Source of the DNA: Cercis canadensis
Taxonomy: Eukaryota > Streptophyta > Magnoliopsida > Fabales > Fabaceae
Direction of reading: 5' to 3'
Assembly (NCBI GenBank): GCA_003255065.1
Contig: QAOA01006814.1
Span: 622,351 to 686,350 of the forward strand
DNA length: 64,000 nt
The notes under the pieces were generated by a model. It had not been told where the DNA came from. It made no database searches and saw only the letters and a program-made list of their open reading frames with translations. Both the position numbers and the translations under genes were made by a program. This document shows positions 10,838 through 23,200 of this stretch, piece by piece. Each line of letters begins with the position of its first letter. Within the stretch, counting starts at the first letter, position 1.

Positions 10838-11515
10838 CTAGTAAGTTAAACTGTGCGTTTTGGCGTTAGCCCTAACGCAACAAATCTGAATTCCATCTTC
10901 CTTCATGCCCTTCACTGAATTGCCAATCCCCTTCTTCCTCCCTTTCCCTCTATATTTCAAAACTCCCTTCCCAAACACAAACACCAATACCCAGTTGCAC
11001 TCAGCACCAATCTTTGTGCCTTCTCTCACCAAATCCATACTTTGTCGACAATCAGTACAAAATTTATTTAACGTACACAACAGTGTGCCGACGACATTGT
11101 TTATAACAGGCCTCGACAGTCACTCACCACACCCAAACGACGTCAACTTGGTCACCATATTGGGTCTTTCATTTTGAACTACAATGAAGGTAAACCTGTT
11201 ATCAACAACCAATTATATCTAACACCTTGTAGCATTGATCTATTGTTTAACTTAGTTGGATGAGATTTGGCCCATTGGAGGTAATGCATGTTAAGATAGT
11301 CTTTTTTCTTTTCTGCAATTGTGGCTGTGCTTACCAACTGTGTCATAAAATGCATACATCAAGTTCCGTTTAATAATTACTGACAATTTGCCTTCTTCAG
11401 TAAATGGGTTGCCTTTCCTAGTGTGTTTTCATGAGTATTTTTAATTTCCTTCCTCTTCTTATGTGTATTAATTAAAATGCAGGTGTCTGTCATTTATTGA
11501 CTGTAAAAGAAAAAA
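10838..11515 (+). promoter_or_regulatory. Probable promoter, 5' UTR and 5' UTR intron of the FAR1/MULE transposase, copy 1
   Basis: A pyrimidine-rich tract leads into CTCTATATTTCAAA (about 10948), a plausible TATA region. A donor AAG|GTAAAC at 11190 and an acceptor AATGCAG|GTG ending at 11482 define a candidate intron just before the transposase ATG. Splicing would create a short upstream frame beginning at ATG 11184 and ending before the main start. The arrangement is conserved in copy 2. The 90-codon frames here in both copies appear to be untranslated-region coincidences. Confidence 0.45.
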
Positions 11516-12186
11516 ATGACTCTAACTGGAGAGTGGAGTGATGGTTATGTAGATGAGGGAATATCCTCTATTGGTCAGTCAGATGATGAAATTAGTGTTA
11601 GCACTGATGGTGGTATGCAAGATGTCACTCATGCAAGTGGAACAGATGTTGAAAAAAGTATTGAACAGATGAATTATGAAGATATTTTGCAACTAAAATT
11701 CTTATGCATAGAAGAAGCTTATGTCTTCTACGAGCAATATGGGAAGATCAAAGGTTTTGGGGTAAGAATGGACAAAATTAGAAGAGGTCAAGATGGTCAT
11801 ATTAGGAGAAAACAATTTGTATGTTCTCGTGAAGGACTGTCATTTATTGACTGTAAAAGAAAAAAATGACTCTAACTGGAGACTGGAGTGATGGTTATGT
11901 AGATGAGGGAATATCCTCTATTGGTCAGTCAGATGATGAAATTAGTGTTAGCACTGATGGTGGTATGCAAGATGTCACTCATACAAGTGGAACAGATGTT
12001 GAAAAAAGTATTGAACAGATGAATTATGAAGATATTTTGCAACTAAAATTCTTATGCATAGAAGAAGCTTATGTCTTCTATGAGCAATATGGGAAGATCA
12101 AAGGTTTTGGGGTAAGAATGGACAAAATTAGAAGAGGTAAAGATGGTCATATTAGGAGAAAACAATTTGTATGTTCTCGTGAAGGG
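11487..12186. repeat. 350-bp tandem duplication of the transposase 5' end
   Basis: Unit 1 (11487-11836) and unit 2 (11837-12186) both start CTGTCATTTATTGACTG and include the transposase ATG and the start of the FAR1 domain. The period, 350, is not a multiple of three, so translation from the first ATG (11516) ends after 117 codons. Copy 2 has only one unit. Confidence 0.9.
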
Positions 12187-14061
12187 TATAGATCAGAGAA
12201 AGAAATGATCAAAACCGATTATGAACGTCAACCCCGACCAATAACTAGATGTGGATGCAAAGCTTTACTTCGGGTGCATTTGAACAAGGAGTCCAACATA
12301 TGGGTTGTTACCAAGTTTATTGACGACCACAACCATCCAATGCTGCATCGCAATATTGTCAAATTTCATAGATCAAATCGCTTCATGACTTATTCAGATA
12401 TTGCTCAAGTTAATAGTATGCGGTCTAGTGGGATCAAAATTTCAAATATAATGAGTTACATGGAGCAACAATCGGGTTCTTATGATAATGTCACATTTAT
12501 TCCAAAGGATTTATATAATCACTTTGGGAGGGAAAAAAGGCACAAGACATCAAATGGTGATGTAGTAGCAGCTTTAGAATATTTAAGAGCCAAACAGAAA
12601 GAAGATTCAATGCTCTTTATTAAACACACTGTTAATAGTGAAGGGCAGTTGAAGAACATATTCTGGGCTGATGGTTTCGGTCAGCAAGACTTCAACTTGT
12701 TTGGAGATGTAATTGCATTTGACTCAACATACAAAAAAAATATTTACAACATGCCCTTAGTTGTTTTTTCTGGGATAAATCATCATCAACAGTCTATTGT
12801 ATTTGCTGCTTGTTTGCTTAGTGATGAGAGAGATGAAACTTATCATTGGGTTTTGCAGACCTTGGTGGAAGCCATGGATGGAGCAATCCCAATATAAATT
12901 GTCACTGATGGTGATTACGCAATGAGAAATGCTATTAGGAGTGTTTTTCCTAATGCAAATCACCGATTATGTGCATGGCATTTGCAAAGAAATGCACAAA
13001 CAAATGTGCACGATGCTTACTTCACAAAGTCTTTTGGACATGTCATGATGGCTAACATAGATGAAACGGAGTTTGAGGATAGATGGGCTTCGATGTTGGA
13101 GGATTTTGGTGTTAAAGAACATCCATGGGTGCAAGAAGTGTATGCAAAGAAAGCTTTGTGGGCAACTGCTTATCTGAGGGGGAAATTTTTTGGTGGAATG
13201 CGTACGACGTCTAGATCCGAAAGCATTAATGCTTATGTTGGGAACTACGTAGATTCGAAGCTGAATATGTTTGAATTCATCAAACATTTTGATCGTTCCT
13301 TGAAATCGATGAGGAACAAAGAGTTGCAAAATGAGTACTATACAGAATATGGTGAGCCAAGATTAATGTCTGCATTTAAATCACTTGAGTTCAGTGCAGC
13401 TATTGTGTATACTGCGAAGATGCATCAAGTATTCATGCATCAGTTAAACAATGTATCAAATTGTGTTGTAGAGCACTATACCCCTTCGGTGGGCTGTACT
13501 GAGTTCATTATTAGGAGGGATGACAGGGGTGGTAAGAGGTGGCAAGTGCTTTTTGATGGAAGGAGGGGTCCAGTTCGTTGTACATGTTTAATGTTTGAGT
13601 CTTGTGGTATTCTTTGCTGCCATTGTCTGTGTGTTTGTGTATTCACACGTATTCAATCATTGCCAAGTTGGTGCATACTCAAACGGTGGACTAAAAATTG
13701 TAAGTTATCCATGTCAAGTGGGAATCTGCTCGTACCACATGATGGGGATAGTGAAAGGGTCCGATATGCTGCATTGGGGCACTCTTGCAGATGGTTGTCA
13801 TTTCTAGCTGCGCATTCAAAAGATGACTTCCTCCACACTAGGGACCATCTAATGAATTTAACGCGTGCTTTAGAAGATAAGTTTGTGCCAATTGAAGTTC
13901 AGGACCAATCTAATGCCCATCACGCTCTTCAGGTTAAAGACCCTTCCAGGGTAAGAACCAAGGGTAGAGTTAAGGGAGACAACAATTCCCAAACGAAAGC
14001 ACGTCGTTGTGGGATTTGTCATGTCCAGGGGCACACCAGAGCCACTTGTAAGTTTAGATGA
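11516..14061 (+). pseudogene. FAR1-type MULE transposase, copy 1
   Basis: From the second ATG (11866) one frame runs 731 codons to the stop at 14059-14061, interrupted only by TAA at 12895-12897, where copy 2 has TCA. Domains: FAR1 DNA-binding domain at about residues 66-158 (FLCIEEAYVFYEQYGK, then CGC and DDHNH metal ligands); MULE catalytic core at about 275-375 (first Asp in FDSTYKKN, second in IVTDGDYAM, then HRLCAWHLQRN); SWIM zinc finger near 570-590 (CTC...CCH); and a C-terminal CCHC knuckle (CGIC...H....C) near 714-727. Length and order fit FAR1/Jittery-type MULE transposases, which bind terminal repeats and cut and paste the element. A 350-bp 5' duplication and one nonsense codon disable it. 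A host FHY3/FAR1 regulator is unlikely given the copies and neighbours. Confidence 0.9.
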
Positions 14062-15374
14062 ATTGGTATACAAGGGAGTTCCTTATGGACCGAAAACGGA
14101 ATTGTTGATTTCATGCTGTAACTTGGGTTCTTTTTGTTCTTTTTTTTATCTATTTGAAATGTTAATGTTGTTTTCTGTCATCGTATAATTACTGATTAAT
14201 CATGGAATATATATTGGTTCAAAATAAATTATACATTCTCAATAACCATTTCAAGACTAATTATGTAGGTATTTGTCATGATTGTGTGGCAAGACATTTT
14301 TATTAACTCAACTCTTACTCCAGTTTGTGTTATGAAGGAGGACATTAAAACACTAGTAACTTTGGTGCTTCCTGAAAGATTTATGCCCACATAACAGTAT
14401 TAACATACATAGATTCATCTCTCATAGTATTTTCGTTATTTTAATAAATACCATGGAATTACAAAATGTGACGAATTAAATATTATTTTTCAGGCGCCAA
14501 TTTGATTCTTGATGGACAAGAGAGCTAAGTTTCTAGATCTATATCTTACAAAGTGTTAAGCTGTATGATGGAGAATTCATGTATTAAGCTATCATCAACT
14601 AAGATGTATATGAATTATGCAGTGAATTTTAGCTAATGGTGAATTACAAGTTATAACAGGTGCTTTGGTAGTGGAAAAAAATAGTTATCAACACATTTTA
14701 TTGTCTTATATTGCAAAGGCTAGATTTAATAATAATATTGTCTTATTAAATTTTTTACTGAGGATTCATATTAATGTTTTAGAAAAAATAAAAAAAACTC
14801 TTCCAATTTACCCCAAAAATGCCGTCATAGACTCACATGGACAAAATTACATACAAATGTAAAAGTGATCTTAAAAAACAAGAAAGAGATGCAAGAGTAA
14901 TACCATGTGAGATTTTCTTGCATATATGGGGTTTCTAAGCTATACAAATCAAGGATAACAAACTAGTTATTGTTTTGGTGTGTGTGTATAACCGTATCCA
15001 CAGAAATAATTTATCTACAACTTTATTGAAAATAGACATGAAACGAATAGAAATATATTAACCAAAAATGTTTTCATAATTTTCATTTTTTGAAATTTTC
15101 ATACCAAACGTATTTTCATTGTTTTCATTTTTTAGAAACAGTTTTCAACTTAAAATGAAAATAGAAATAAGGAAATGTTTCCGAAAGCAAACAGGCCCTA
15201 AAATTTTTTAGAAACAGTTTTCAACTTTGTAAACCAAACATGTTTTCTGAAATTTAGAAACTCAAAATGAAAATGTATTTTAAGAAAAAAAAACTGAAAA
15301 TAGAAATAAGGAAATGTTTCCGAAAGCAAACAGGCCCTAAGATTTTTACTTAACTCTTATTCAAACAATCCAAT
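14062..15374. other. Transposase 3' flank with MITE-like end
   Basis: No gene recognised. Homology to copy 2 stops near 14490. 14490-14740 is unique here, and from about 14740 the sequence matches 36295-36825 instead. Near 15060-15342 lie A/T-rich words and a repeated block ending CCGAAAGCAAACAGGCCCTA followed by A. Its reverse complement starts TTAGGGCCTGTTTG, a terminus typical of plant MITEs, although the opposite terminus is unclear. The block ending in this motif is tandemly duplicated here (ends near 15201 and 15341) but single at 36690-36820. Confidence 0.45.
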
Positions 15375-15530
15375 CAGTCTTACTCCCAGTGGGCGTAGTT
15401 ACCCCCGCACCATGGAGTCGCGACGCCCAGGACTTCTTACTATCTGCATTTTTGCTTCTCCACCATCTTACCTGTGCGTCATTACTCCCGTATACGGCCG
15501 TCATGACGCTAATCGCCTTGAGAAATTCTA
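15375..15530. repeat. Short GC-rich repeat array downstream of transposase copy 1
   Basis: Two units resemble the 10160-10790 minisatellite, with GGGCGTAGTTACCCCCGCAC and CATGGAGTCGCGACGCCC followed by GTGCGTCATTACTCCC and GGCCGTCATGACGC. The leading 'tcaaacaat...CCCGCACCATGG' part also begins the upstream array, in the same orientation. Similar copies lie at 28757-28905 and 36850-37000. A 37-bp segment at about 15555 is duplicated here only. Confidence 0.75.
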
Positions 15531-16087
15531 AGCCTCACTTTTGCATCCTTTAAAAAAACCACAATCAAGTTCAATGTTTGCATCCTTTAAAAAAACCACA
15601 ATAAAGTTCAATGTTTGCCAATAAGTAAAACCACACTGACGTCGCCTCAGACGATTCACAATTCACGTTACCAATAAATAGCACCTCTTCTACCTTAATC
15701 ATCAGCACCACACAAACAATCTGTTTACAATATGCACCTGTTTACATATAATGAAATAGCAAATAAAAATGTCCACATAGGAAAAGATTCTCTTCTCATC
15801 TGAAGAACAGGAAAAAACTTACATGCCATGATCCAAGTTTGGCCAGTACATGCACATTTTTACGAAACAAAATTATTATATGTTCTAACTACATCATAAA
15901 TCTACATCTCTATAGACAATAGTTGTACTACCATAATACATGTAAATTATCATTACTTCACAAAATCTTTAATTTAAACAATTAATCGTCAAATGTATTG
16001 ACTGTACATGTCAATTATATTCAGTTCCAAAATTCATAAATTAAAACAATAAATAGACGTCCATCCTCTTCCATCAGTAGCTGGTCC

Positions 16088-16993
16088 TCACTCATCATCA
16101 TCTGACTCACTCTGTGCAGATCGGTCAACCGACTGCGCCGGAGCAGATGGAAATACGAGTGGGGGCACTAACGGCGTCAAAGAAGCCTCGCTCAACAGCT
16201 GGGTTAGAGCCTGCGTCTGAAAGTTCATGTAGCTCCTCATCTCATCCTGCAACTGTTGGAGTTTCTAATTCATGTCGGCCTGAAACTGCTCGAGCCACTC
16301 ACTGATGTCAAAGAGCGGCCTGTCCGAGAAGAACTACCGACCACAGGGGCCTGCACAGTGCCATCGGAGTTCAAACTCTTAAAACCTTCTATGACGTTGT
16401 CCTCAATGACAGGCTGTGGTTGTAGCAGTTCTTCTTCAAGCCCCCAACAAACTCCTACTGCCTGACAAAGCTCCGTGATCAGGCAAGTGTGCCCCAACCC
16501 TCCTGTGGTAATGCCTTTAAGGCTCTCCACGATATGGTCATGGATGACTAAGCCCACATCAATGGGTAGTCCGGTCATTATGGCATACAGGAGTACCATG
16601 CGCTGGCGTTGCACTTCCGTTTGGTGCAACACCAGTAGCAGTTTCGCTGACACGAAGCTTAACCACGTTTTGCTAGTTCGGGACAATGATGATTGCTTCA
16701 TTGACAGAAACTGGGTTCCATTCATTTTCCACGAAGCCCCCGGAGTACATACAGTCTGCAAAATGGCGTCTCCGTCAATCTCTTCACCCTTTAAAAGTGT
16801 GCGGAATTCTTTGTCATTCACATTTGGTAATTTGTATTGCCGATTAATGGTAGTTCGGCTGAACGACACTTTCTTCCCCCTCACAAAGACTTCATCTCCC
16901 ACTCGATCCGGTGCATTAGCGTAGAATTCGCGCACTACAACTACCACTGTAGGGCTGCCCGGCTGTTTCACAAAATGCCCCCACTTACGGTGT
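16088..16993 (-). pseudogene. PF20167-like 'putative plant transposon protein' gene, copy 1, 5'-truncated
   Basis: Minus-strand frame from RKWGHFVKQPGSP through VREFYANAPDRVG, the IMTGLPIDVGLVIHDHIVE segment and the Gln/Glu-rich tail. Its 5' part (about 63 codons) is lost at 16993, where hAT sequence begins. A one-base deletion near 16306 (GATGTC instead of GATGGTC in copy 3) shifts the frame before the coiled-coil tail. Copy 2 shares this deletion. The intact gene is described at 37531-38630. Confidence 0.8.
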
Positions 16994-19965
16994 AATTGGC
17001 TGTAATGTGTAATGTGCAAATTGTAGTGCAAATTATAGCTATGTTGTTTTTGTTGCTGCTGCTTTGCTTTGTAGCTGATTTGTTGATGTTGGTATTTTAT
17101 TTCAATATTATTATTTTTTTGGTGTCCATTTGATCTTGTTGTGAATGGTTCTGATTTTAAATTGATAGTGCATTTGTTGTGACTGGTTGTGAATAATTTA
17201 GGGGAATGTATTTATTTTTTTTTTAATTTTTTGCAGCATGGCTTCCTCTAGTGTTGGAAAGAGTGGTGATATTAGTTGTGTTGCTGATAATGATTGTCAA
17301 ATTTTGCAATGCCCTACTGTTTTGAGTAATACTAATACTAGTGAGAATATTGAACCACAATCCAAAAAGGCTAAGTCATTGACCTCTGATGTGTGGAACT
17401 TTTTTACAAAAATTGGTGTGGGTAAAGATGACAAAGAAAAGTGTAAATGCAAGGCTTGCGGGAAAGAATATACTTGTGCAAGTAAATCAGGAACTTCTCA
17501 TTTAGGTCGTCATATTCCTAAATGTCATATGATTCCTAAATATCATGATGTTGGGGACATGCAGATTGATTTTGAAGGAAAGCTAAAGAGAAGAAAATTT
17601 GACTCTAAGGTGAATCGTGAGATGTTGTCTGAATTGATTATTGCACATGATGTTCCATTTAAAATTGTTGAGTGGAGGGTGTTTAGGAAATACCAAAAAT
17701 TTTTGAATGAAGATTGTAAGTTTATTTCTAGACGGACTGCTAAAGGTGATGTGCTGAAAAAATATGAAGTTGAGAAAGAAAAATTGAAACAACAATTAGC
17801 CCGAATTCCTGGTAGAGTATGCTTGACTTCTGATGTTTGGACTGCATGTACCAATGTTGGTTATATATCTTTGACTGCTCATTATGTTGATGAGAATTGG
17901 AAGTTGAATAGTAAGATTTTATCATTTGCTCATATGCGACCTCCACATACCGGGCATGATTTATCATTGAAGATGCTTGAATTTTTGAAAGATTGGGGAA
18001 TGGAGAGAAAATTTTTTTCCATTACTTTGGATAATGCTTCTTCAAATGACAACATGCAAAGCATTTTGAAAGAACATTTATGCTTGTCAAATAACTTGTT
18101 ACTTAATGGAGAGTTTTTTCATATTAGATGCTCTGCTCATATCTTGAATCTCATTGTTCAAGATGGTTTGAAGGTTGCTAATGATGCATTGCACAAAATT
18201 AGACAAAGTGTGCATTATGTTCGGGCATCGGAAAGTAGGATGAAACAATTTTTTCAGTGTGTTGAACAAGTTGGTGGGATTGATACATCAATTGGCTTGA
18301 GACCAGATTGTGTCACTAGATGGAACTCCACTTATGTAATGCTTGAGAGTGCAATCAAGTATCGACGTGCTTTTCATAGTTTGAGTTTAATTGATAAAAA
18401 TTATAAGTGGTGTCCATCAAATGATGAGTGGACTAGAGGGGCTTCTATGTGTGAATTCTTGAAGCCATTTTATACAATTACCAACTTGATATCTGGGTCA
18501 TCTTACCCTACATCTAATTTATATTTTGGGGAAATTTGGAGAATAGAGCTTATTTTGACATCCAACTTGTCAAATGAAGATTTGTTGATTCAAAGCATGA
18601 GTCATAGAATGAAAGAAAATTTTGACAAGTATTGGAGTCAATATAGTGTGGTTCTTGCATTTGGGGCTGTTCTTGATCCAACCAAGAAGCTTAATTTCTT
18701 GAAATATACTTATTCTAGACTTGATCCATATTACTATGAAGAGAAAGTAGGAAAGGTCAAGAAGGCTTTGTATGCACTTTTTAATGAGTATGTCAATAAG
18801 GGTGCATCAACTTCAATGGCTTCTTTCAATATGAGTCAATCATCAAGTATCATTGGAGGAGGAAAAGGAAAAGAGAAGTTGCCTACACTATATTATGATG
18901 TAAGTTTGCTCTTTAATTTTTTTTTTTAAAGATTTTCATTGTCTTTCTTTTAATTATACTATATTATGATGTAAGTTAAATATTTATTTGGTTATTTGAT
19001 AGGATTTTGAAGAATTTGATTGCCAACAAAGTAACAATGCCGGAAAGTCTCAACTTGATATTTATTTGGAAGAGGCAAGGATCACATCCTCGGAAAGTTT
19101 TGATGTTTTGGCTTATTGGAGAGACCGAAGTAATAGATTTGGTGATCTTGCAAGGATGGCTTGTGATATATTGAGCATTCCAATAACTACCGTAGCATCG
19201 GAATCCGCTTTTAGTATTGGCTCTCGTGTTTTGAACAAGTATAGGAGTTCTATGCTTGACGAAACATTGCAAGCTCTCTTATGCACACGTAATTGGCTAA
19301 TTGGTTTTGTAGGTAAGTTTTTTGAAATTTTTTCATTTAGGATTTATAATTACAAGTTGACTTTATATAATTACTTATTAACCTATGCTCATTTTAATTA
19401 TAGATGATGATGCCGATGAGGATGACTCAACCAACAATGATGATCTAATTTCTAAAGAGGAGTCAAATGTTATTATTGAGAACAATGAAGAGGAAGATGA
19501 GGATTATACAATTTAGTCTTGTGATTGGCTTTCTAAACTTGTTATTTGATTGTTGTTTTGATACTTTGATTATTAATGTGGTTGTTGGTGATGATGATTA
19601 ATTTTGGACTATTCGGTTTGTTTGTTTTGATTGTTATTTATGCAATTATGCTTGAATGTGTCATGGCTGATTTTGGCTTTTTAAACTTGTTATTTGATTA
19701 TTGTTTTGATACTTTGATTATTAATGTGGTTATTGGTGATAGTTATTAATTTTGGACCACTAGATTTGCTTGTTTTGATTGTTATTTATGCAATTATGCT
19801 TGAATTTTATATGGCCCATTTTGGCCCGCAGCCCAAGGAGGGCTGGGCTGGGTTCCCATTGTGCTGGCCCGAATGAAAATGGGCTAATTTGGCCCGGCCC
19901 AAATTGGCCCGCAGCCCGAATGGGTTGGGCCAAAATGGGCCGGGCTGGCCCGTTTCCCACCTCTA
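16994..19965 (+). mobile_element. hAT element lacking its left end
   Basis: The right end carries a dense field of GGCC/GGGC words (19808-19955) and finishes CCCGTTTCCCACCTCTA at 19965. Its reverse complement, TAGAGGTGGGAAACGGGCC, is a typical Ac-like hAT terminus. No matching terminus is seen at 16994, where the PF20167-like gene stops abruptly, so no 8-bp target duplication can be assigned. It lies exactly between copies 1 and 2 of the composite unit. Loss of one terminus suggests it can no longer transpose on its own. Confidence 0.75.
17238..19516 (+). CDS. hAT (Ac-like) transposase with BED zinc finger, three coding exons
   Basis: Splicing exons 17238-18899, 19003-19312 and 19404-19516 gives an uninterrupted 694-aa protein with consistent GT-AG sites and phases. 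TTTGCAG just before the ATG suggests a further 5' UTR intron. Residues about 50-97 form a BED zinc finger (VWNFFTKI, C71xxC74, H88...C96) for terminal DNA binding. The middle holds the RNase H-like catalytic region ([37 protein letters not shown], then [13 protein letters not shown]). Exon 2 carries the hAT dimerisation motif ([19 protein letters not shown] and NKYRSSM). The C-terminus is acidic (EEDEDYTI). No internal stop or frameshift is visible, so the coding part looks intact even though the left end of the element is missing. Splice sites are inferred. Confidence 0.85.
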
Positions 19966-20299
19966 TTAGGTTATCACATATTTTGTTTTAAACTAAACCA
20001 CTCCAAATATTTCTACTTGTGGTTGGTATTCTAGGCAACATTTGCCTATAATATGAGAGGACTCATATGGGTCAAACACGTCCACAATGGACATCATGTT
20101 TAAGTGCATGTAACCTTAACAAAACCACATCCATGTTATTGCCTCTTTCACCTTAAACAATAGCCTAATGGAAATTTATGATATTACTCCTTAAAACAGT
20201 TTCTAATTTTATGTCCAACCATTTGATTGCTAAGAGGGTTTATATGAAGGGTAAATAGAATCCCTCCTAATGGTTAATGTTTTTCCCTCCAAAAGCACT
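19517..20299. other. hAT 3' end, then start of composite unit copy 2
   Basis: 19517-19800 holds a diverged direct repeat of the transposase 3' flank (each part contains 'ttgattattaatgtggtt'). GGCC-rich subterminal repeats follow. Composite unit copy 2 begins at 19966 and matches copy 1 from 5424. No additional gene is seen. Confidence 0.6.
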
Positions 20300-23200
20300 T
20301 GAACCCATTTTCTGTGGCACAAAATTCGAGGGATAAGACATCATTTCGGTCTATTTGCACCTAACTCTATCACTTACAAGGGAGGGGGCCGTACATCATT
20401 CCATTTCATGAAGAACCAAACCAGAACCTTCCTCAAACGAAGCCAGAACCTGAAATGCACAAGCCTTCCTTTTCAATGGCTTATCCCCCTGAGAAGAGAA
20501 GTTCCATTGATGCTGTCACTCTATATAGGTCAAAGAATGTTGCCATTCAAGAATAGTTATGAGTTTTCCTTAATGGTTATTTTATTGTTGATATTCTTGC
20601 TTCCACTGAAATTTATCAACCATATTTGATTTGTATTTCGAATTTGTTTACAGCAACTTCTTAAATTGATTGACACTGAAGATTCGGCTGCTGAACAAGC
20701 AACCAGCTTTCCTTCAACTGAAACTTCAAACCAGAATACTGAACGTCGACTGATATGCTCAATACTTTAGTTTATCTTCCATTCTATGTCATCTAGCTTT
20801 AATGTTGAAATGAGATTCATATGGAAGCATATGATTAAAAAAAAATATTTCTTTATTTGTAACACTAGAATGAGGTGATGGCAATATTGAGAATGCAAAA
20901 TGACACAATAAATTTGTTACATAAAGAGATAGATAGCTTGTGGGATGTAATAAGTATCATAACCCCAACACATGAGAATAACAAGAAGTCAAGAATGACC
21001 AATACCGAAAGTGGTAATCATAAGTTTGGGTTAAAAAATGGAACTCAAGGTGCAGAGGAGGATGATGTAGAGGTCCTACAATGCTCTACTCCTGCATTAG
21101 AAAGTGCTTTGAAGAAGAGGAAGAAATAGGTGCCAACTTTAGGGGTTGAAGATAACAAAGAGAAAAAATGTTTTATTACTCCTTCGAAGAAAACCATGAG
21201 GTCATCCTTTGTGAGTGGAAGTCCTTATTCACCATATGATGGTTATTGTTTTCCTCATACACCCTTCCCACCAACACCTATTAAGAAAAAATCCAATACT
21301 CCTAAACAGAGAAGACCAACAAAGGCTATGACATATGCATTACACAAGGTCGATCAAGTAAGATAATATAATTTTTTCTTTTTTTCTTACTTAAGATTCT
21401 CATGCATGGTAAATATCTTGTAATGATTATATATTGTTAGGAATGTAGTATACAAATGTTTTTATTACTCATTCAGATATATGATCAAAATCAATGTAGA
21501 GGTCATAGTTAATTGTGTTTCTAGTTGAAATGATAATCTATTGATGTTGTTCTAGTTTGGGGCGTTTTTAAATACAACTTGATTAACATGGGTAAGAGAA
21601 TAAAACGTCATTGGATAGATGAGGAACCTCTGTTGGCTAATATATATTGTTAGGCATAGGCTGATGCTGGTTATATCATCTATATTCTTCTACCAACTTA
21701 ATTTGTTAATTGCAAACACATTTATGTTATTAGGGGAATACAAGTAATAGGAAGCACAAAGCTGATAACAATGAAAAAAAAACTGGAGGAAAAAGAAAAG
21801 TCCAAAAACTATACGAGGAGACCACATTTGTAAGGAAACAGGAGTTAAGACAAACAAATTGGGAGAAGAAATCTAATGATGAACAAATATCTAACATCCA
21901 TTCACAATCATCATTAGTTGAGAACTTTATTCCCAAGGTAAAAATAATTAATGTCTTCATTATGGTCATTCCCATAAGTAGTGTAGTGTGTTCATTATTA
22001 CTAACGACATATGACAGGGTCTGAAGCTTACATTCAGCCCGCAAAACTACATGTCATTAACACCATAAGAATTGACTGTTGCGGCATATATATTTGTGGA
22101 TGTAACTGAATTCCCGCAAAAGAATAAATACACTTAAATTATAAAAATTAATATTTCCAACATATTAGCATAATAGACAAATAGTCCAATATTTATTTTT
22201 GAGTATAACTGAATTCTATATTGTAGGAAAATACTTGTTGAATGTGATGGAGGCTATGGTGACAGGTCTACATTCAAGTGCCTAAAGCTTGGAAATTGGG
22301 TTGATAGTGATGTAAATCAATTTCTCCCTTTATATTATAGTAATTACATAGCACTTAATTATGTATGGACCATCATATAAAGTGACTAATATGTCTTATA
22401 CTGCTTTACTCATGATACAGATTTTATTGTTGATTGCATGTCAATTGACAAAAAATGCAAGAAATGGAGAGAATACTAAGGTTTGGTACATACCTCCTTA
22501 TTTCTCGGTGAGAAATATAAACTCAGCATATTAGTAGTTATAGGTTGACTCAGTGCATGTACTATGAATGCTTTATTTGACTATATCCATGTTCATAATA
22601 CAGCAACATGCAATGACATCCTTCACAACAAATAATGGTGTTGAGGATGCAATAAATAAGTATGGGCCTATTTATATGAGTTTTATTGACAGTCTATCCA
22701 AGGTATATAAATGTTGTTCCATTCATCTCAAATGTCAGTAGTATTAGCAATGTGTACTATGGATGTTAACTTTGCACTGAAAATTAACAAATCTATATCT
22801 CAATCAATGATGATGACAATCATTGGTATTTATTACAAATTAACTTGGATGAACGGAAGTTGATTTATCTTGACTCTCTTCCTTTATGGGATAGGAAGTC
22901 AACTAAATACTACCAAATGAACAAGATTGTGAGTATCTCTAACAATCATTGATATTTGTTGACTTTCAGTAACTTAATGTAAGACAATGTATATTTTATT
23001 GCTGAGTTCAACTACATGGTGATTTCATTATATGGGCAGACACATTTTATAGAGATTATGCTGAGGGATAAAAGATTTTATAAAACAAAGTGTTATGACC
23101 CACCGAAGATACATGCATTCACATTAGTGGTTGGAAATGATCAGCATGCATCCGATAAAGCAAATGTTCAGTTGAATGGGTACTATTAACAAATTTTTTA

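Noticed and set aside
10905..11177. 90-codon frame conserved at 10905 and 24934
   Set aside because: It lies in the transposase 5' untranslated region. The copies differ mainly through general sequence divergence and it resembles no known protein.
5424..15374. Terminal inverted repeats for the composite MULE
   Set aside because: I compared the visible edges by eye and found only direct repeats (the GC-rich arrays). No inverted pair could be supported.
16475..16924. 149-codon plus-strand frame conserved at 16475, 29819 and 37921
   Set aside because: It is antisense to the PF20167-like genes. Its conservation follows from the duplicated DNA, and no domain is recognisable.
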